Shown in pieces: positions 1 through 6,757 of a stretch of 64,000 nt of DNA (the stretch's first letter is position 1; each line of letters starts with the position of its first letter). The DNA is from Candidatus Kapaibacterium sp. (lineage in GTDB: Bacteria; Bacteroidota; Ignavibacteria; Kapaibacteriales; JAEUSM01). The DNA lies in contig JAEUSM010000007.1 in assembly GCA_016788785.1 (NCBI GenBank), forward strand, positions 186,001 to 250,000, read 5' to 3'. The translations under genes were made by a program, and so were the position numbers. The notes beneath the pieces are model-generated. The model worked only from the letters and a program-made list of their open reading frames with translations. It was not told where the DNA came from and ran no database searches.

Positions 1-312
1 AGCAGATCTGGCACCACTCAGACAATACAAATACACAGGTTTTGATTTGTCTAATTTTTCGATTTGCTTCAAAAAGTCTAAAGAACCTGAGTTGATATTG
101 GTAGCATTAAATAATGCACCTGATTGAAATTCTTCTGCAGTCCGAACATCTATTATCTGGGGTGAAGGATCCTTTTCGATAAGGGTTTTAAACTCTTCAG
201 CTGACACTTTTGTACCATAGGTGATATTCTTTTCTTTTGATTGACATGAGCAAAGCAACATAGTAACTATGACCATAAATGATAACGATGATGTCAAAAT
301 CGATTTTTTCAT
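1..312 (-). CDS. Rhodanese-domain lipoprotein (C-terminus cut by window edge)
   Basis: The reverse strand reads open from an ATG at 312 to the window edge, giving 104 residues without a stop. The N-terminus is a lipoprotein signal: two lysines, a hydrophobic run and a lipobox ending at Cys23, preceded by Leu-Cys-Ser. A rhodanese domain follows, with the IIDVRTAEEF strand-turn near residue 53 and the active-site loop C97-L-S-G-A-R102. Rhodaneses move sulfane sulfur on this cysteine; this copy would act in the periplasm, tethered to a membrane. It lies 95 bp downstream of the small membrane gene and in the same direction, so it may belong to the same sulfur module. The last residues lie outside the window. 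Confidence 0.85.
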   Translation of the reverse strand, partial: MKKSILTSSLSFMVIVTMLLCSCQSKEKNITYGTKVSAEEFKTLIEKDPSPQIIDVRTAEEFQSGALFNATNINSGSLDFLKQIEKLDKSKPVYLYCLSGARSA

Positions 313-407
313 TGTTTTTAGAATAAATTTGTGATAACGATTGATGTATACAACGTTTAGAGAGATAAATTCGTATGTTTTGATAGTTAATGTAATGAAT
401 TTACAAT

Positions 408-623
408 CTAATCTTTTGAACGTTGATAGATTGGAATTTTTTTTGGGGGAATTTGGCATTGTTTACATGGAAACAATAATTGTGCTACAAAAAAGAAAAC
501 CAAAAACAATACAAATGGGTTTTGCCATATCCACCAAATGGTAGCAAAACCCATTATTATAAGCATTCTAATAAGTGTTGAAGAATTTAGTGTTACTTTG
601 CTAAAAAATGGCAGTTGTTTCAT
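408..623 (-). CDS. Small membrane protein coupled to rhodanese operon
   Basis: A 71-residue protein with a strongly hydrophobic stretch (about residues 18-45) rich in Ile, Phe and Trp, ending in a Cys-rich FPCKQC patch and a basic tail. I chose the ATG at 623 because it overlaps the TAA stop of the upstream rhodanese by one base (TAATG), a standard translational-coupling arrangement. A longer reading from 653 would run into that gene. I do not recognise the family. The position suggests a membrane partner of the sulfurtransferases, like the small transmembrane segments fused to rhodaneses in YgaP-type proteins, but that link is inference. Confidence 0.6.
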   Translation of the reverse strand: MKQLPFFSKVTLNSSTLIRMLIIMGFATIWWIWQNPFVLFLVFFFVAQLLFPCKQCQIPPKKIPIYQRSKD

Positions 624-937
624 TATTGAATTTTTTGTTGTAAAGAATACCAACCACCCCCATTATGCACCTTCTCAAAGCCTTTTTTTCGTAAAAGAGA
701 CTTTGCAGCAGAACTTCTCATACCAGAAGCACAACAAGTAATTATCATCTTGTTTTTGGATAATTTTTTGCTTCGAGAATCTAATTCATCTAAAGGTATA
801 TTGATTGAGCCGCTGATATGACCACCAGAATATTCACCCTTTGTTCTTACATCAACGATTACAGCACCATTGTTTATTTCTTGTTTGATGTCAATGGAAG
901 GTCCAATGCCAAAAATTGATTTAAGTAAACTAATCAT
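623..937 (-). CDS. Single-domain rhodanese sulfurtransferase
   Basis: A 104-residue rhodanese-like protein. It shows the VDVRTKGEY strand-turn near residue 28, the GHISGSINIP segment, and an active-site loop C69-A-S-G-M-R74 in which the catalytic Cys69 is preceded by a second cysteine, Cys68. The protein is cytosolic, with no signal peptide. Its start overlaps the end of the upstream rhodanese by four bases (ATGA) and its stop overlaps the next gene's start (TAATG), so the run is translationally coupled. Rhodaneses transfer persulfide sulfur between small thiols and proteins. With OsmC and a Crp-type regulator upstream, a role in reactive-sulfur or persulfide handling is the best reading; the sulfur acceptor cannot be read from sequence. 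Confidence 0.9.
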   Translation of the reverse strand: MISLLKSIFGIGPSIDIKQEINNGAVIVDVRTKGEYSGGHISGSINIPLDELDSRSKKLSKNKMIITCCASGMRSSAAKSLLRKKGFEKVHNGGGWYSLQQKIQ

Positions 938-1188
938 TCTATTTCCTTTTTAGTTAATGCGTTTGCTTGCATCCAACTACCAACATTTTTGCAATCGATA
1001 CCTTTCGACATCAAAAATTCTGTAGCAATCCCACTACGTCCACCACTTGCACAACACAAGTATAACGGCTGTTTAAATGTTTCAATTTCATTGATTCTAT
1101 TTTCAATTTCTGCAATTGGAATATTAATACTTCCAACTACATTCCCACCCATAAATTCTTCCGGTGTTCTTACATCTACTATTGTCAT
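934..1188 (-). CDS. Minimal rhodanese sulfurtransferase
   Basis: An 84-residue rhodanese that begins almost directly at the IVDVRTPEEF strand, so it lacks the N-terminal helix most single-domain rhodaneses carry. The active-site loop is C46-A-S-G-G-R51, again preceded by a second cysteine (Cys45), and a further Cys66 lies near the C-terminus. The start ATG overlaps the upstream gene's stop by four bases (ATGA), and its own end overlaps the next rhodanese in the same way. Two consecutive rhodaneses with near-matching CCASG loops look like an old tandem duplication. Function by family is sulfane-sulfur transfer. Confidence 0.88.
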   Translation of the reverse strand: MTIVDVRTPEEFMGGNVVGSINIPIAEIENRINEIETFKQPLYLCCASGGRSGIATEFLMSKGIDCKNVGSWMQANALTKKEIE

Positions 1189-1370
1189 TTTTGTTTATCC
1201 TTTTTAAATGAAAGTCCTAACAATACCCCAATCAGTCCGCCATAAAGTGTAGAATTAAGTGGATTCGATGAAATCGTACAGTTTGATGTACAACCAAAAA
1301 AATGGTAATATCCATATCCAGTCAATAATCCTAAAAATGTAAGCATTAAGAGAATTGTTGTTGTTTTCAT
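1185..1370 (-). CDS. DUF6132-like small membrane protein
   Basis: A 61-residue protein with two hydrophobic segments (about residues 5-25 and 42-55) flanking a small Cys-containing loop, GCTSNCTISSNP, followed by NSTLYGGLIG. This pattern matches the DUF6132 family of small membrane proteins often found beside rhodaneses in Bacteroidota. I chose the ATG at 1370 because it leaves a 7-bp gap after osmC; the upstream in-frame ATG at 1406 would overlap osmC by 29 bases and adds a non-hydrophobic leader. It overlaps the following rhodanese by four bases. Function is unknown; the paired loop cysteines and context suggest sulfur or thiol transport across the membrane. Confidence 0.7.
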   Translation of the reverse strand: MKTTTILLMLTFLGLLTGYGYYHFFGCTSNCTISSNPLNSTLYGGLIGVLLGLSFKKDKQK

Positions 1371-1377
1371 CTTTATA

Positions 1378-1818
1378 TTAATTGTTCGTAAATATTTGAG
1401 TTCCATTGAGATTGATAGTCCAAGTTACTGGCATAGCCTTTTGCATCATAGCAGAAACACCGCAGTATTGTTCCTGAGACAGTCGTACAGCACGAATAAT
1501 TGCTTCAGAGTGGTCATCTTCGGCTTGAAAATCATAGATAATATGAACTTTTTCATATTGTTTAGGATGTGTTTCTGTAACTTCGCCTTCGACAGAAATG
1601 GAAAGACTTTTTGGTTCTTTGCGACCTTTTTGTAACATTGAAATCACATCCATTCCAGTGCATCCAGATAATGCCGTTAGAACAAATGGTTTTGGACTTG
1701 GAGCAGAATTATCACCACCACCTTTTTCGGTTGTATCCATTGTGACAGGAAATCCATTTACATTTGCTGTAAATTTCATTTTTCCATTCCATTCGGTTTT
1801 GATGTTGTGAGTAGACAT
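1378..1818 (-). CDS. OsmC-family thiol peroxidase-like protein
   Basis: A 146-residue OsmC/Ohr-family protein. The two family cysteines are visible: Cys53 in LSGCTGMDV and Cys119 in EQYCGVSAMM. OsmC/Ohr proteins reduce organic hydroperoxides through these cysteines, and YhfA-type members like this are of less certain role. The start is ATG at 1818; a further TTG at 1833 is in frame but lies in the leader. It is the first gene of the run osmC, DUF6132, rhodanese, rhodanese, membrane protein, behind a promoter box at 1860-1867 and an operator at 1887-1906. An OsmC next to rhodaneses suggests handling of persulfides or polysulfides rather than general osmotic stress. Confidence 0.85.
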   Translation of the reverse strand: MSTHNIKTEWNGKMKFTANVNGFPVTMDTTEKGGGDNSAPSPKPFVLTALSGCTGMDVISMLQKGRKEPKSLSISVEGEVTETHPKQYEKVHIIYDFQAEDDHSEAIIRAVRLSQEQYCGVSAMMQKAMPVTWTINLNGTQIFTNN

Positions 1819-1859
1819 TTTTGTGCCTTTCAATTACATTGAGAAATAAATTATTGTTA

Positions 1860-1867
1860 CAAAAATA
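1860..1867 (-). promoter_or_regulatory. Bacteroidota-type -7 box for the osmC-rhodanese operon
   Basis: The reverse strand reads TATTTTTG, an exact TAnnTTTG match, 42 bases upstream of the osmC start. No TTG lies at the usual 19-21 bases upstream. Instead the CRP-type palindrome sits there, as expected for a promoter that needs an activator. Confidence 0.55.
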
Positions 1868-1886
1868 CGTAATACCAAAATACTGG

Positions 1887-1906
1887 TTTGTGACAAATAT
1901 CACAAA
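1887..1906. promoter_or_regulatory. CRP-type operator palindrome
   Basis: TTTGTGA-CAAATA-TCACAAA is a perfect 7-bp inverted repeat with a 6-bp spacer, and contains the exact TGTGA-N6-TCACA core bound by Escherichia coli CRP. Its centre is about 33 bases upstream of the middle of the -7 box, close to the -41 position of class II activator sites. It overlaps the last codons of the regulator gene. The adjacent Crp/Fnr protein has the matching recognition-helix residues, so it is the likely ligand. Confidence 0.75.
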
Positions 1907-2550
1907 ATGAAATGGTCAGAATTAATGGTAATTTGATTTCGAGATAGTGAAATCATACCCTTTTTTTGTAGTTGATGTAACAAACGTGAAATAACTTCAC
2001 GAGGTGAATGCATTTCGTTTGCAATTTCTTGGTGTGTTATTGATAGAGATGAAACACCTTGTGCTTGAGCTCGTTTTAATAAATAGCTCCACAATTGATC
2101 GTCTAATTTTGAAAATGCAATGAGTTCGATTGTTTCTAATAATTCTGAAAAACGGTGTGATTGATTGGTAGCGACGAATCGTTTCCAAGATTTAAACGAT
2201 TCTAATGTGTCTACACATTCTAATGGAATCATCAATATGGTGGTGTCTTCTTCTGCAACAGCTTTTATATCTGACATCGAATGTGCCAAACAACAGGCTA
2301 ACGATACAGAACAGGTTTCACCCTGATAAATATGGTACAAAAAATATTCATCCCCATTGTCATTTACCAACATAATTCGTAGCGAACCACAAAGTATAAT
2401 AGGAACAAATGAAACTTTGGACCCAGCTTCAATGATTACATCATTTTTAGCAAAGTTCTGAATAATTCCATTTTGTTGTATAAATGTTAGAAGATTTTTC
2501 TCTTCAATATCAAAGATAGAAACTAATATTTGCGAAATGTCCAGTTTCAT
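1900..2550 (-). CDS. Crp/Fnr-family regulator of the sulfur module
   Basis: A 216-residue Crp/Fnr-family transcription factor. The N-terminal cyclic-nucleotide-like beta-barrel spans about residues 8-125 and the winged helix about 150-210. The recognition helix carries R184, E185 and R189, the same R-E-x3-R triad with which E. coli CRP reads TGTGA. The cAMP phosphate-binding Arg-Ser motif is not evident in the GETCSVSLACCLAH segment. Five cysteines (54, 80, 86, 87, 112) cluster in the sensor domain, so thiol or persulfide sensing is plausible, though inferred. There is no N-terminal Fnr-type iron-sulfur cysteine set. It lies upstream of, and in line with, the osmC-rhodanese operon it probably controls. 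Confidence 0.85.
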   Translation of the reverse strand: MKLDISQILVSIFDIEEKNLLTFIQQNGIIQNFAKNDVIIEAGSKVSFVPIILCGSLRIMLVNDNGDEYFLYHIYQGETCSVSLACCLAHSMSDIKAVAEEDTTILMIPLECVDTLESFKSWKRFVATNQSHRFSELLETIELIAFSKLDDQLWSYLLKRAQAQGVSSLSITHQEIANEMHSPREVISRLLHQLQKKGMISLSRNQITINSDHFIL

Positions 2551-2630
2551 TACAATACCGTCAAATGATGATGCAAGGAGAAATTGTGTATAAATTCTTT
2601 AAAACTAATGAGTGTTAAATAGACATTTCA

Positions 2631-2660
2631 TTGTACTTCGGTTTTTTTTCCGTATTTTTG
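2631..2660 (+). promoter_or_regulatory. Promoter for tRNA-Cys and efp
   Basis: TTG at 2631-2633, a 19-base spacer, and TATTTTTG at 2653-2660 match the Bacteroidota primary sigma consensus. The box ends 18 bases before the first tRNA base. Confidence 0.65.
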
Positions 2661-2678
2661 TATTCTACATTTTACATT

Positions 2679-2749
2679 GGTTCCGTAGTCTAGTGGTTAG
2701 GCAGAGCTCTGCAAAAGCTCCTACGTCGGTTCGATTCCGTCCGGAACCT
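2679..2749 (+). tRNA. tRNA-Cys (anticodon GCA)
   Basis: A complete tRNA cloverleaf can be drawn. The acceptor stem GGTTCCG pairs perfectly with CGGAACC, followed by discriminator U. The anticodon arm GAGCT-CTGCAAA-AGCTC places GCA at positions 34-36, decoding cysteine. The T-arm has a TTCGATT loop with one T-T mismatch in its stem. The 3' CCA is not encoded. It lies 33 bp upstream of efp and probably shares its transcript. Confidence 0.93.
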
Positions 2750-2782
2750 CTCTATTTTTTGCAAAAAAATCACATCAATATT

Positions 2783-3346
2783 ATGGGTACTACAGCAGAT
2801 TTACGTAATGGCGCGGTTATAAAATACAACAATGAATTGTGTGTAATTTTAGAATCAGAACATAGAACACCGGGAAACTTACGTGCTTTTTATCAAGTGA
2901 AAATGCGTAACTTGAAATCAGGTAAGTTATTAGAAAATCGCTACCGTTCTGGTGAAACTATCGAATTTGTTCGAGTTGAAAAAAAGAACTATCAATATCT
3001 TTATTCAGAAGGTGATGTAATGTACTTCATGGATAATGAAACCTACGATCAAGTTCCAGTATCAAGTACAATTGTTGGCGATGCTGCAAAATTTATGAAA
3101 GAAAATCAAGAAGTGCAAATTGCATTTAACGACACTGAAGTTGTTACCGTTGATTTACCAGAACACGTAATATTGAGAATTACACAAACTGATCCTGGAT
3201 TGAAAGGTAACACTGCTACAAACGCATTGAAGCCTGCAATTGTCGAAACAGGTGCTACTGTTATGGTGCCTTTGTTTGTGAACGAGAATGATGTCATTCG
3301 TATCGATACTCGCTCTGCAGCCTACATGGAACGCGTTAAAGAATAA
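2783..3346 (+). CDS. efp: Translation elongation factor P
   Basis: A 187-residue EF-P with the usual KOW-like N-terminal domain and two OB domains, ending in the conserved DTRSAAYMERVKE. EF-P enters the ribosome E site and relieves stalling at polyproline. The start is the ATG at 2783, giving the standard family length; the open frame upstream runs through the tRNA. The tip loop reads HRTPGNLRAFYQ. Aligned to E. coli, the position of the modified Lys34 holds Asn, so neither beta-lysylation (EpmA) nor Arg rhamnosylation (EarP) at that residue can apply. The same loop is recalled from Chlorobi EF-P, which supports the lineage call. Confidence 0.95.
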   Translation: MGTTADLRNGAVIKYNNELCVILESEHRTPGNLRAFYQVKMRNLKSGKLLENRYRSGETIEFVRVEKKNYQYLYSEGDVMYFMDNETYDQVPVSSTIVGDAAKFMKENQEVQIAFNDTEVVTVDLPEHVILRITQTDPGLKGNTATNALKPAIVETGATVMVPLFVNENDVIRIDTRSAAYMERVKE

Positions 3347-3350
3347 TCTG

Positions 3351-3381
3351 TTGATTAGTTCATTTAAAACTGTTACATTTG
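3351..3381 (+). promoter_or_regulatory. Promoter for accB-accC-gcvH
   Basis: TTG at 3351-3353, a 20-base spacer and TACATTTG at 3374-3381 fit the Bacteroidota consensus TTG-N19-21-TAnnTTTG. The accB ATG follows 42 bases later, with a GGAG element between. Confidence 0.65.
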
Positions 3382-3423
3382 CATAAACAAAACTAATTTC
3401 TGTTACCGATTGGAGTATATACT

Positions 3424-3897
3424 ATGGATTTAGGATACATTGAACGTTTATTAAAGCTATTTGATGATAGCACTGCAACAGAACTAACTGTAGAAGAAGA
3501 AGGCAGTAAAATTTCCATAGCTAAAACAGTTCAACAACAAGTTGTTACTGTAGCAGCTCCAATTCAACAATCTGCTCCTATTACTCCAACTCCATCACCT
3601 GTAGTTACTGCATCTGCACCTACTACTCCAACTCCTTCTGCTCCAAGTGCCGAACCTACTCAAGGAAAAGCTATTAATTCGCCAATGGTTGGAACGTTTT
3701 ATCGTTCTTCTTCTCCTGAAGCACCTCCTTTTGTTCAAGTTGGTGATACTGTTTCTATTGGAACTACATTGTGTATTGTAGAAGCAATGAAACTTATGAA
3801 TGAAATTGAATCTGATGTCGCAGGAACTGTACTTAAAGTTCTTGTGGAAAATGGTAAACCTGTAGAATACAATCAACCATTGTTTCTCATTGGATAA
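3424..3897 (+). CDS. accB: Biotin carboxyl carrier protein of acetyl-CoA carboxylase
   Basis: A 157-residue BCCP. The short N-terminal AccC-contact region is followed by a Pro/Ala/Thr-rich flexible linker (about residues 40-80) and a biotinyl domain. The biotin-accepting lysine is K123 in the canonical EAMKLMNE. The protein carries carboxybiotin between biotin carboxylase and carboxyltransferase in the first step of fatty-acid synthesis. accC follows 9 bp downstream, as in most bacteria. The carboxyltransferase genes accA and accD are not in this window. Confidence 0.97.
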   Translation: MDLGYIERLLKLFDDSTATELTVEEEGSKISIAKTVQQQVVTVAAPIQQSAPITPTPSPVVTASAPTTPTPSAPSAEPTQGKAINSPMVGTFYRSSSPEAPPFVQVGDTVSIGTTLCIVEAMKLMNEIESDVAGTVLKVLVENGKPVEYNQPLFLIG

Positions 3898-3906
3898 TCA
3901 CACACA

Positions 3907-5247
3907 ATGATAAAAAAAGTACTTATTGCCAATAGAGGCGAAATTGCACTACGGATTATTCGTGCATGCAAAGAGCTGGGCATAGCAACAGTTGCGGTTT
4001 ATTCTGAAGCTGATAAAACTTCCCTTCACGTTCGATTTGCTGACGAAGCTGTTTGTATTGGACCTGCCTCAGGAAAAGAAAGTTATCTAAAAATCCCAAA
4101 TATCATTTCTGCAGCCGAAGTTACTCGAGCTGATGCAATTCATCCCGGCTACGGATTTCTAGCGGAAAACAAAGAATTTGCAGAAATCTGTGCAGAACAC
4201 AAACTCATTTTCATTGGTCCAAGCCCTGACGCTATCGGAAGAATGGGCAACAAATCTGTGGCTAAAGAAACAATGCGTTCTGTAGGCGTACCGGTTATTC
4301 CAGGTTCTTTAGGAATAGTTGAAACTATAGAAGAAGCGGAAAAAATTGCAGCTGAAGCTGGTTATCCTGTTATGCTCAAAGCAGTTGCGGGTGGTGGTGG
4401 AAAAGGAATGCGATTTGTTGCAACAGCTGATGAATTAGAAAAAGGTTTTAATGCTGCACGCAATGAGGCTGAAGCAGCTTTTGGTAATGGTGATGTATAT
4501 ATCGAAAAATTTGTTGAAGGTCCTCGACACGTTGAAATCCAAGTATTTGGTGATCATTTTGGTAACGTTGTCCATCTAAATGAACGTGAGTGTTCTATTC
4601 AACGTCGTCACCAGAAATTGATTGAAGAAGCTCCTTCTCCAGTACTAACTCAAGCTCTGCGTGAAAAAATGGGTGAAGCTGCTATGAATGCAGCAAAAGC
4701 TGTAAATTATGTTGGTGCTGGTACCGTTGAGTTTTTAGTTGATAAATATCTCAATTTCTACTTTATGGAAATGAATACTCGTATCCAAGTGGAGCATCCA
4801 GTAACTGAACAATCTTTGGGTATAGATTTGCTTAAAGAACAAGTCTTGGTTGCCTCAGGAAAAAAACTTTCCTTTGGTATTCAACCTCCCCGTTTGCATT
4901 CAATTGAATGTAGAATCAATGCAGAAGACCCATTTCAGAATTTTAGACCTAGTCCAGGAATGATTACTTCTCTTCATTTCCCTGGTGGAAATGGCATCAG
5001 AGTAGATTCTCATATTTACCAAGGATATGCAATCCCACCATATTATGATAGTATGGTCGCAAAACTGATTACCTTCGCTCCAACTCGTGATGAAGCAATT
5101 GCTAAAATGCGTAGTGCTTTGGACGAAATTGTCATAGAAGGTATAAAAACAACAATTCCATTCCATCGTAAAATGATGGATAATAAAGATTTTCAATCCG
5201 GTGATTTTGATACTAAGTATCTTGACACCCATAACTGGCAAGATTAA
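3907..5247 (+). CDS. accC: Acetyl-CoA carboxylase biotin carboxylase subunit
   Basis: A 446-residue biotin carboxylase of standard length, starting [17 protein letters not shown]. The ATP-grasp glycine loop GGGGKGMR is near residue 162, and the catalytic [14 protein letters not shown] segment near residue 290 carries the metal- and bicarbonate-binding residues. It uses ATP and bicarbonate to carboxylate the biotin on AccB. It lies 9 bp after accB and 15 bp before gcvH, one operon under the promoter at 3351-3381. Confidence 0.97.
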   Translation: MIKKVLIANRGEIALRIIRACKELGIATVAVYSEADKTSLHVRFADEAVCIGPASGKESYLKIPNIISAAEVTRADAIHPGYGFLAENKEFAEICAEHKLIFIGPSPDAIGRMGNKSVAKETMRSVGVPVIPGSLGIVETIEEAEKIAAEAGYPVMLKAVAGGGGKGMRFVATADELEKGFNAARNEAEAAFGNGDVYIEKFVEGPRHVEIQVFGDHFGNVVHLNERECSIQRRHQKLIEEAPSPVLTQALREKMGEAAMNAAKAVNYVGAGTVEFLVDKYLNFYFMEMNTRIQVEHPVTEQSLGIDLLKEQVLVASGKKLSFGIQPPRLHSIECRINAEDPFQNFRPSPGMITSLHFPGGNGIRVDSHIYQGYAIPPYYDSMVAKLITFAPTRDEAIAKMRSALDEIVIEGIKTTIPFHRKMMDNKDFQSGDFDTKYLDTHNWQD

Positions 5248-5262
5248 TTTAACGAGGAAACA

Positions 5263-5640
5263 ATGTACCCAGAAAACATTAAGTACACAAATGACCACGA
5301 ATGGATTCGCGTGGAAGGAAACATAGGAACTATTGGTATTACTCATCACGCACAAGGTGAATTGGGAGATATCGTTTATATTGATATTTCAGATGAAACA
5401 GCTACTGTTTCAGTTGGTGATAGTTTTGGCACTATCGAAGCAGTAAAAACTGTTGCTGATTTATATTCTCCGGTGAGTGGCAAAATCGTTGAAGTCAATG
5501 GTGGTATTAATTCCGCTCCAGAAACTGTCAATTCTGACCCGTATGGTGCTGGATGGATAGTGAAAATTCAGTTATCAAACCCATCAGAAGTTGATGCTTT
5601 GATGGATGTAAATGCATACAAACAACTGATTGGTGCGTAA
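5263..5640 (+). CDS. gcvH: Glycine cleavage system H protein
   Basis: A 125-residue GcvH, full length. The lipoyl-accepting lysine is K62 in GTIEAVKTVADLYSP, and the DHEWIRVEG N-terminus is typical. In the glycine cleavage complex the lipoyl arm shuttles the aminomethyl group among the P, T and L proteins; GcvH also serves as a lipoate-relay carrier in some bacteria. It sits at the end of accBC, 15 bp after accC, behind a GAGGAAACA leader. No gcvP, gcvT or lipoate gene is nearby, so co-transcription with another swinging-arm carrier may reflect shared dosage needs. Confidence 0.96.
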   Translation: MYPENIKYTNDHEWIRVEGNIGTIGITHHAQGELGDIVYIDISDETATVSVGDSFGTIEAVKTVADLYSPVSGKIVEVNGGINSAPETVNSDPYGAGWIVKIQLSNPSEVDALMDVNAYKQLIGA

Positions 5641-5657
5641 GTTACCATTTCATAAAT

Positions 5658-5694
5658 AAAAAAGCCCTATACTTTCAAAGTTTAGGGCTTTTTT
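5658..5694. terminator. Bidirectional intrinsic terminator
   Basis: AAAAAAGCCCTA at 5658-5669 pairs with TAGGGCTTTTTT at 5683-5694, leaving a loop that itself contains ACTTT/AAAGT. It has T-tracts on both strands and sits between convergent gcvH and the transketolase gene, so it can serve both. Confidence 0.9.
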
Positions 5695-5716
5695 TATAGC
5701 ACGAAAGAGTTACCTT

Positions 5717-6727
5717 TTACGCTTGAGAATACGATTCTACTTCATTTACTTTTCTCAAAGCTACAGCACCTTTATCACGACGCTTCATCGCCATTAAAGC
5801 ACTTGCATAAATTTCTTTCCAAGTCAATCCAAATTTTTCCATAAGTTCTGTTGGATCGCCACTTCCACCAAAGCTGTCTTTCACTCCAACAAATTCCATT
5901 GGTACTGGATAATTTTTGGCAACAGCTTCAGCGACAATTGAACCTAAACCGCCATGAACTTGGTGCTCTTCTGCAGTAACAATTGCACCGCATTCTTGTG
6001 CAGCTTTGACCGTAGTTTCATAATCAAATGGCTTGATAGTATGGTTGTTGATAACTCGGGCAGAAACTCCAATTTTGGAAAGTTCTTTCGCTGCTTCCAA
6101 TGCTGGCCAAACCATAGAACCACACGCTATAATTGCAACATCATTTCCAGGATGGAACACTTCTGCTTTTCCAAGTTGAAAAGGTGTTTCCTCCGTAGTA
6201 AACATCGGCACATCAACTCTTCCGAAACGAATATAGGCAGGTCCAACCATTTCACCAATGGCAATTGTTGCTTTTTTTGCTTCTAAAAAATCGCAAGGAA
6301 CAACTAAGGTCATGTGAGGTAAAGTACGTAGGAATGCCACTTCCTCTAATACTTGGTGAGTAGCACCATCAGGACCAACACTGATACCTGCATGTCCACC
6401 ACCAATTTTCACATTTGCTTCGTTATAACACATAGAAATACGTATTTGATCAGCATTTCTAAATGCACAAAACGCACCATATGATGCAAAAAATGGAACC
6501 TTGCCAGATAACGCCATACCTACCGCAATGGTTGTAGCATTTTGTTCTGCAATACCAATAGAGAAAAATCTATCAGGAAATTTCTCTTTAAAATATGAGG
6601 TCATTACCGACCCAGTAATATCACCACCTAAAGCAACAACATTAGGATTTCTTTCACCTAAAACGACTAAACCTTCACCAAAGCCATGCCTTGTTGGTTT
6701 TTTGCCTAATAACGAAAATTCTTGCAT
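5717..6727 (-). CDS. Transketolase, C-terminal subunit
   Basis: A 336-residue protein equal to the pyrimidine-binding plus C-terminal domains of transketolase. The conserved glutamate that activates thiamine diphosphate is in FSIGIAEQN (about residue 62), and GGGHAGISVGPDGATHQ follows. The enzyme moves two-carbon units between sugar phosphates in the pentose phosphate pathway. The N-terminal half is a separate gene at 7421-8302, with a lipoprotein gene between them. Split transketolases are known in archaea and various bacteria, usually with the halves adjacent. The start ATG at 6727 lies 30 bp after the lipoprotein gene. Confidence 0.93.
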   Translation of the reverse strand: MQEFSLLGKKPTRHGFGEGLVVLGERNPNVVALGGDITGSVMTSYFKEKFPDRFFSIGIAEQNATTIAVGMALSGKVPFFASYGAFCAFRNADQIRISMCYNEANVKIGGGHAGISVGPDGATHQVLEEVAFLRTLPHMTLVVPCDFLEAKKATIAIGEMVGPAYIRFGRVDVPMFTTEETPFQLGKAEVFHPGNDVAIIACGSMVWPALEAAKELSKIGVSARVINNHTIKPFDYETTVKAAQECGAIVTAEEHQVHGGLGSIVAEAVAKNYPVPMEFVGVKDSFGGSGDPTELMEKFGLTWKEIYASALMAMKRRDKGAVALRKVNEVESYSQA

Positions 6728-6757
6728 ACGTATATTTTGTAGTTAGTTTTTTAAAAA

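Noticed and set aside
328-334. A second TTTGTGA regulator site before the rhodanese lipoprotein
   Set aside because: Only one half-site is present; the other arm at a 6-base spacing does not match TCACAAA, and the position so close to the start is wrong for activation.
2679-2749. tRNA-Cys as a pseudogene, because of one mismatch in the T-stem
   Set aside because: Acceptor and anticodon stems are perfect, the loops are canonical and a good promoter precedes it; a single T-T mismatch is tolerated.
3595-3876. A 93-codon minus-strand frame within accB, and similar ones within accC (4900-5355)
   Set aside because: They lie wholly or mostly opposite well-identified genes and translate to compositionally odd sequence with no ribosome-binding site.
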